15,766 nt of DNA. It comes from Bordetella parapertussis. GTDB taxonomy: Bacteria; Pseudomonadota; Gammaproteobacteria; Burkholderiales; Burkholderiaceae_A. Position 1 is the stretch's first letter, and every line of letters starts with the position of its first letter. Under the pieces are notes generated by a model. The model was not told the DNA's origin, did no database searches, and worked only from the letters and a program-made list of their open reading frames with translations. Below, one piece after another: positions 13,257 to 15,766 of the stretch. The position numbers and the translations under genes are program-made. The stretch lies in assembly GCA_945901825.1 (NCBI GenBank), contig CAMDMC010000032.1:1-15766 (forward strand), in the 5' to 3' direction.

Positions 13257-13964
13257 TTACGCCTGCTGCGCCTGCAGCAGGTTTTGTGTGTCTATGCGAA
13301 TGCCGGGGCCCATGGTTGTCGAAATGGCGACCTTGCGAAGATAGACCCCCTTGGACGAGGATGGCTTGGCACGGTTGAGGGCTTCAATAAGAGCGACAAG
13401 GTTGGTCTTAAGTGCGGCCACATCGAAACTTGCCTGACCGATGGTGCAGTGAATGATTCCGGCCTTGTCGGTTCGATACTGAACCTGCCCGGCCTTGGCA
13501 TTTTTCACCGCCTGAACAACGTCGGGCGTCACGGTTCCCACCTTGGGGTTCGGCATCAGCCCACGCGGACCCAGAATTTGGCCAAGCTGCCCGACCAGAC
13601 GCATGGCATCGGGTGAGGCAATGACCACATCGAAGTCCAGTACGCCGGCCTTGATGCTCTCGGCCAGGTCTTCCATGCCGACCTTTTCAGCGCCTGCGGC
13701 CCTGGCCTGCTCGGCCTTCTCACCCTGTGCAAAAACGGCCACGCGTGCTGTCTTTCCGGTGCCAGAGGGAAGAACAATGGAGCCACGAACAATCTGGTCG
13801 GACTTCTTCGCATCCACGCCCAGCTGGACCGCAACATCCACAGATTCGGTAAATTTTGCTGTTGCGCAGTCTTTAGCGAGCGCCAAGGCCTCATCGGCCG
13901 AATAGTGCTTGGCCCGATCAACCTTGGATCGGATGGCCTGTGTGCGTTTTGCGAGTTTTGGCAT
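13257..13964 (-). CDS. rplA: 50S ribosomal protein L1
   Basis: L1 forms the mobile L1 stalk at the ribosomal E site and helps release deacylated tRNA. The 235-aa product equals the usual length (E. coli 234). The start is ATG 13964-13962 ([16 protein letters not shown]), one nt after the rplK stop; GGAGG lies 9 nt upstream inside the end of rplK. The frame extends to 14012, but those 16 extra residues overlap rplK and do not resemble L1. The conserved [17 protein letters not shown] and [15 protein letters not shown] segments are present. The spacing implies translational coupling with rplK. In E. coli L1 represses both genes by binding the rplK leader. Confidence 0.99.
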   Translation of the reverse strand: MPKLAKRTQAIRSKVDRAKHYSADEALALAKDCATAKFTESVDVAVQLGVDAKKSDQIVRGSIVLPSGTGKTARVAVFAQGEKAEQARAAGAEKVGMEDLAESIKAGVLDFDVVIASPDAMRLVGQLGQILGPRGLMPNPKVGTVTPDVVQAVKNAKAGQVQYRTDKAGIIHCTIGQASFDVAALKTNLVALIEALNRAKPSSSKGVYLRKVAISTTMGPGIRIDTQNLLQAQQA

Positions 13965-13965
13965 T

Positions 13966-14397
13966 TTAGAGGCCCTCCACCGTGATACCCATGCTTCGGG
14001 CGCTGCCTGCAATAGTCATAACGGCGGCCCTTAGATCGGCGGCCGTAAGATCGGGCTGTTTAAGCTTGGCAATTTCTTCGCACTGGGCAAGCGTTATGGA
14101 ACCCACCTTATCGGAATGAGGCTTGGGCGAGCCCTTGTCAATTTTTGCTGCCTTCTTAATCAAGATGGACGCTGGGGGCGTCTTCATAATGAAGGTGAAG
14201 GACTTATCGGCATAGGCCGTAATGACGCAAGGAATGGGCAGTCCGGGTTCCATAGACTGCGTCTGGGCGTTAAACGCCTTACAGAACTCCATAATGTTGA
14301 GGCCGCGCTGACCAAGGGCAGGACCGATAGGAGGCGAGGGGTTCGCCTTTCCAGCCGGGACCTGAAGCTTTATATAACCGACGATCTTCTTTGCCAT
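13966..14397 (-). CDS. rplK: 50S ribosomal protein L11
   Basis: L11 binds the GTPase-associated centre of 23S rRNA and is needed for EF-G function and for the RelA stringent response. The 143-aa product is standard. The N-terminal domain has [19 protein letters not shown] (14-32), including Pro22, Pro23 and Pro26, residues of the thiostrepton-binding surface. The C-terminal RNA-binding domain ends with [15 protein letters not shown] 14397-14395 is preceded by AAGGAG with 5-nt spacing. It lies 104 nt after nusG and 1 nt before rplA. Confidence 0.99.
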   Translation of the reverse strand: MAKKIVGYIKLQVPAGKANPSPPIGPALGQRGLNIMEFCKAFNAQTQSMEPGLPIPCVITAYADKSFTFIMKTPPASILIKKAAKIDKGSPKPHSDKVGSITLAQCEEIAKLKQPDLTAADLRAAVMTIAGSARSMGITVEGL

Positions 14398-14501
14398 GAT
14401 GGCTCCTTAAAATTGAGTCATAACGCAGTCACCTTTACGGCCAGTTCCTGCTCCTCGATTCGCCCAAAGGCGATAAAAAGCAAACTACCTAAAACTAAAA
14501 A
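14398..14501 (-). promoter_or_regulatory. nusG-rplK spacer, candidate L1 operator
   Basis: This 104-nt spacer begins right after the nusG stop with a U-rich run of repeated UAGUUUU units. It continues with a UCGCC-UUUG-GGCGA hairpin (14460-14473) and ends with the rplK AAGGAG site. The U-rich part precedes the hairpin, so it is not a terminator. The last 40 nt include GGTGACTGCGTTATGACTC. In E. coli L1 binds the rplK leader here to repress rplKA, so an L1 site is expected, but I could not confirm a matching fold. No good promoter was seen, although E. coli has PL11 at this place. Confidence 0.35.
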
Positions 14502-15035
14502 CTAAAGCTTTTCTACCTGTCCAAACTCAAGTTCAACGGGTGTGGACCGTCCAAAAATAGTGACCGACACCCGCATGCGATTTTTTTCATAATTCACTTC
14601 TTCGACTTGGCCGTTGAAGTCAGTGAAAGGACCATCCTTCACACGAACAACTTCGCCCACTTCAAAAAGGACCTTAGGCCTTGGTTTTTCAACACCTTCT
14701 TGCATCTGGGCCATGATCTTATCGACCTCGGCCTGAGAGATGGGTGAAGGCTTGCTCCCCGAGCCCCCAAGAAAGCCGGTGACCTTGTTGGTGTTTTTAA
14801 CCAGATGCCAGCTCTGGTCGTTCATGTCCATTTCAACAAGCACATAGCCAGGAAAGAACCTGCGCTCTGAAATGGCCTTCTGCCCACCGCGAATTTCAAC
14901 AACCTCTTCCGTGGGAACAAGAATCTGACCGAAGTGGTCTTGCATACCTGCGCGATCGATACGCTCTTGAATGGCTTTCGCCACGCTCTTTTCCATGCCT
15001 GAAAAGGCATGCACCACGTACCAGCGTTTGGTCAT
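14502..15035 (-). CDS. nusG: Transcription elongation/antitermination factor NusG
   Basis: NusG binds the clamp of RNA polymerase and suppresses pausing. It links polymerase to Rho or, through S10, to the leading ribosome. The 177-aa product has the NGN domain (about 3-115; [15 protein letters not shown] at the start, [13 protein letters not shown] near 71-83) and a C-terminal KOW domain (about 125-177) with [20 protein letters not shown]. The start is ATG 15035-15033 (MTKRWYVV), with GGAAG upstream. A 13-residue extension to 15074 would overlap secE and lacks family similarity. It lies 2 nt after secE, so the two are translationally coupled. The TAG stop is at 14504-14502. Confidence 0.99.
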   Translation of the reverse strand: MTKRWYVVHAFSGMEKSVAKAIQERIDRAGMQDHFGQILVPTEEVVEIRGGQKAISERRFFPGYVLVEMDMNDQSWHLVKNTNKVTGFLGGSGSKPSPISQAEVDKIMAQMQEGVEKPRPKVLFEVGEVVRVKDGPFTDFNGQVEEVNYEKNRMRVSVTIFGRSTPVELEFGQVEKL

Positions 15036-15037
15036 CG

Positions 15038-15424
15038 CTACTTCCATCCCAGCAACAAGTCGTACAACACCCACTCGAGGGACTTGTCAGTCAGCCAGAG
15101 AAAGAGTGCCATGATGAATACAAATAAAAAGACGATGCCAGTTGTCTGCAATGTCTCCTTACGCCCTGGCCAGACAACCCGCCTGGTCTCGTAAACAGCC
15201 TCTTTCGAAAAGCCAACAAACCGCCGGCCTGAAGGCGAAAAAAACGCAAGCAGGCCACCAACTAAAATGCCCGCAAGCAACAGCCCAAGTGCCTGCAGGC
15301 TGGCATCACCCGACCAATGATAGCCATAGACGCCCGCAAAAAACGCCGCAACGGCCGCCGCAAGCATTAGCTTGTCGGGCAGTCCGGAGGAGACGTCTGT
15401 AGGACTTGAATTTGCGGATGACAT
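15038..15424 (-). CDS. secE: Preprotein translocase subunit SecE
   Basis: SecE clamps SecY in the inner-membrane Sec translocon. The 128-aa product is the three-helix form found in proteobacteria (E. coli 127). Hydrophobic segments are at about 18-36, 43-62 and 95-113. The essential part is the cytosolic amphipathic helix with [20 protein letters not shown] before the third helix. ATG 15424-15422 has only a short AGG upstream, so translation initiation may be modest. It is the only membrane protein of the cluster, and it sits between tRNA-Trp and nusG, the usual proteobacterial secE-nusG pair. Confidence 0.97.
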   Translation of the reverse strand: MSSANSSPTDVSSGLPDKLMLAAAVAAFFAGVYGYHWSGDASLQALGLLLAGILVGGLLAFFSPSGRRFVGFSKEAVYETRRVVWPGRKETLQTTGIVFLFVFIMALFLWLTDKSLEWVLYDLLLGWK

Positions 15425-15507
15425 AGCGGCCTAAGGTTTTATGGAAAGGGCGTTCAGCGGGTTGGCGAATTCAGGGACAAACCAGGGAGCCTGCCTACAA
15501 CGAGAGC
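15425..15507 (-). other. trpT-secE spacer
   Basis: These 83 nt separate the encoded CCA end of the tRNA from secE. I see no convincing -35/-10 pair and no hairpin with U-tract. If secE is read from upstream, this segment is the precursor trailer removed during tRNA 3' maturation and then becomes the secE leader. Confidence 0.4.
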
Positions 15508-15583
15508 TGGCAGGGGCAGAGGGAATCGAACCCCCAACCTTCGGTTTTGGAGACCGACGCTCTGCCAGTTGAGCTATGCCCCT
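15508..15583 (-). tRNA. trpT: tRNA-Trp (anticodon CCA)
   Basis: This is a 76-nt cloverleaf on the minus strand. The acceptor stem AGGGGCA/TGCCCCT has 7 bp and the D stem is GCTC/GAGC with an 8-nt loop. The anticodon stem TCGGT/ACCGA carries loop CTCCAAA with anticodon CCA at 15550-15548. The T stem GGGGG/CCCTC has one G-U pair and loop TTCGATT. The discriminator is G, and the 3' CCA (15510-15508) is encoded in the DNA. It lies 34 nt after a tuf gene and 83 nt before secE, the classic tufB-trpT-secE-nusG order, so it is probably cut out of a polycistronic transcript. Confidence 0.98.
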
Positions 15584-15617
15584 AGAACCCTGCGTGACCC
15601 TTAAATTCAAGTCCTGA

Positions 15618-15766
15618 TTACTCGATAACTTTAGCGACGACGCCGGCACCCACGGTGCGGCCACCCTCACGAATGGCAAACCGCAGGCCCTGCTCCATGG
15701 CAATGGGGTTAATCAGCGTGACCACCATCTTCACATTGTCACCCGGCATCACCATCTCCGTGCCCG
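15618..15766 (-). CDS. tuf: Elongation factor Tu, C-terminal fragment (cut by window edge)
   Basis: The last 48 codons and stop of an EF-Tu gene. The translation ends [20 protein letters not shown] followed by VAKVIE, the conserved end of domain [15 protein letters not shown] precedes it. The gene continues past 15766 and two bases of the next codon are present. It precedes tRNA-Trp by 34 nt, so by position it would be tufB. The first half of the fragment favours G-ending codons (GTG, ACG, CCG), as in the other tuf end; the last 20 or so codons are more mixed. It cannot be compared with the other fragment because they cover opposite ends of the protein. Confidence 0.97.
   Translation of the reverse strand, partial: GTEMVMPGDNVKMVVTLINPIAMEQGLRFAIREGGRTVGAGVVAKVIE

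Noticed and set aside
13965..14012. Upstream start extending L1 by 16 residues into rplK
   Set aside because: MPKLAKR is the conserved L1 start, has a GGAGG site, and the extension overlaps the rplK coding sequence.
14460..14473. Hairpin after nusG as an intrinsic terminator
   Set aside because: The stem is only 5 bp and the U-rich tract comes before it in the transcript. On the plus strand it is followed by A residues, so it fits a terminator in neither direction.
15036..15074. Upstream start extending NusG by 13 residues into secE
   Set aside because: MTKRWYVV fits the NusG N-terminus; the extension is secE read out of frame.

Overview
This window is an ordinary, complete housekeeping locus: the transcription/translation gene cluster of a bacterium, probably a betaproteobacterium of the Burkholderiales type. 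Every gene lies on the minus strand, so the reading order runs from high to low coordinates. The taxon is inferred from the gene order tuf–trpT–secE–nusG–rplKAJL–rpoBC–rpsLG–fusA–tuf and from beta-type protein details, such as an RpoB of 1367 aa with [19 protein letters not shown] in the rifampicin region and an RpoC of 1420 aa. Base composition looks like mid-50s % G+C by eye; I did not compute it.

Layout in transcription order: the last 48 codons of one tuf gene (15766-15618); tRNA-Trp(CCA) (15583-15508); secE and nusG, 2 nt apart; rplK and rplA, 1 nt apart; a 248-nt structured spacer that looks like the L10 autoregulatory leader; rplJ (GTG start); rplL; a 199-nt spacer with two overlapping strong hairpins; rpoB and rpoC, 23 nt apart; a 60-nt spacer; rpsL; a 164-nt spacer with hairpins where S7 autoregulation acts in E. 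coli; rpsG; fusA; and the first 49 codons of a second tuf gene (147-1). No stretch over 300 nt lacks a gene, and no canonical hairpin-plus-U-tract terminator is visible on the coding strand, so the whole region could be read as overlapping transcription units.

Together the genes encode the beta and beta' subunits of RNA polymerase, an elongation factor for that polymerase (NusG), the ribosomal GTPase-associated stalk (L11, L10, L7/L12) and L1, two 30S proteins (S12, S7), the elongation factors EF-G and EF-Tu, one tRNA and a Sec translocon subunit. All full-length genes are intact, with expected lengths and motifs.

I found no mobile element, CRISPR array, defence system or novel gene system. 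The points worth a second look are non-coding or structural. Both window edges fall about 148 nt inside tuf copies, as expected of a contig broken at a repeat. The tuf 5' segment has a G-ending codon bias unlike fusA. The fusA leader carries an anti-Shine-Dalgarno sequence. Several spacers hold hairpins at known control or processing positions.
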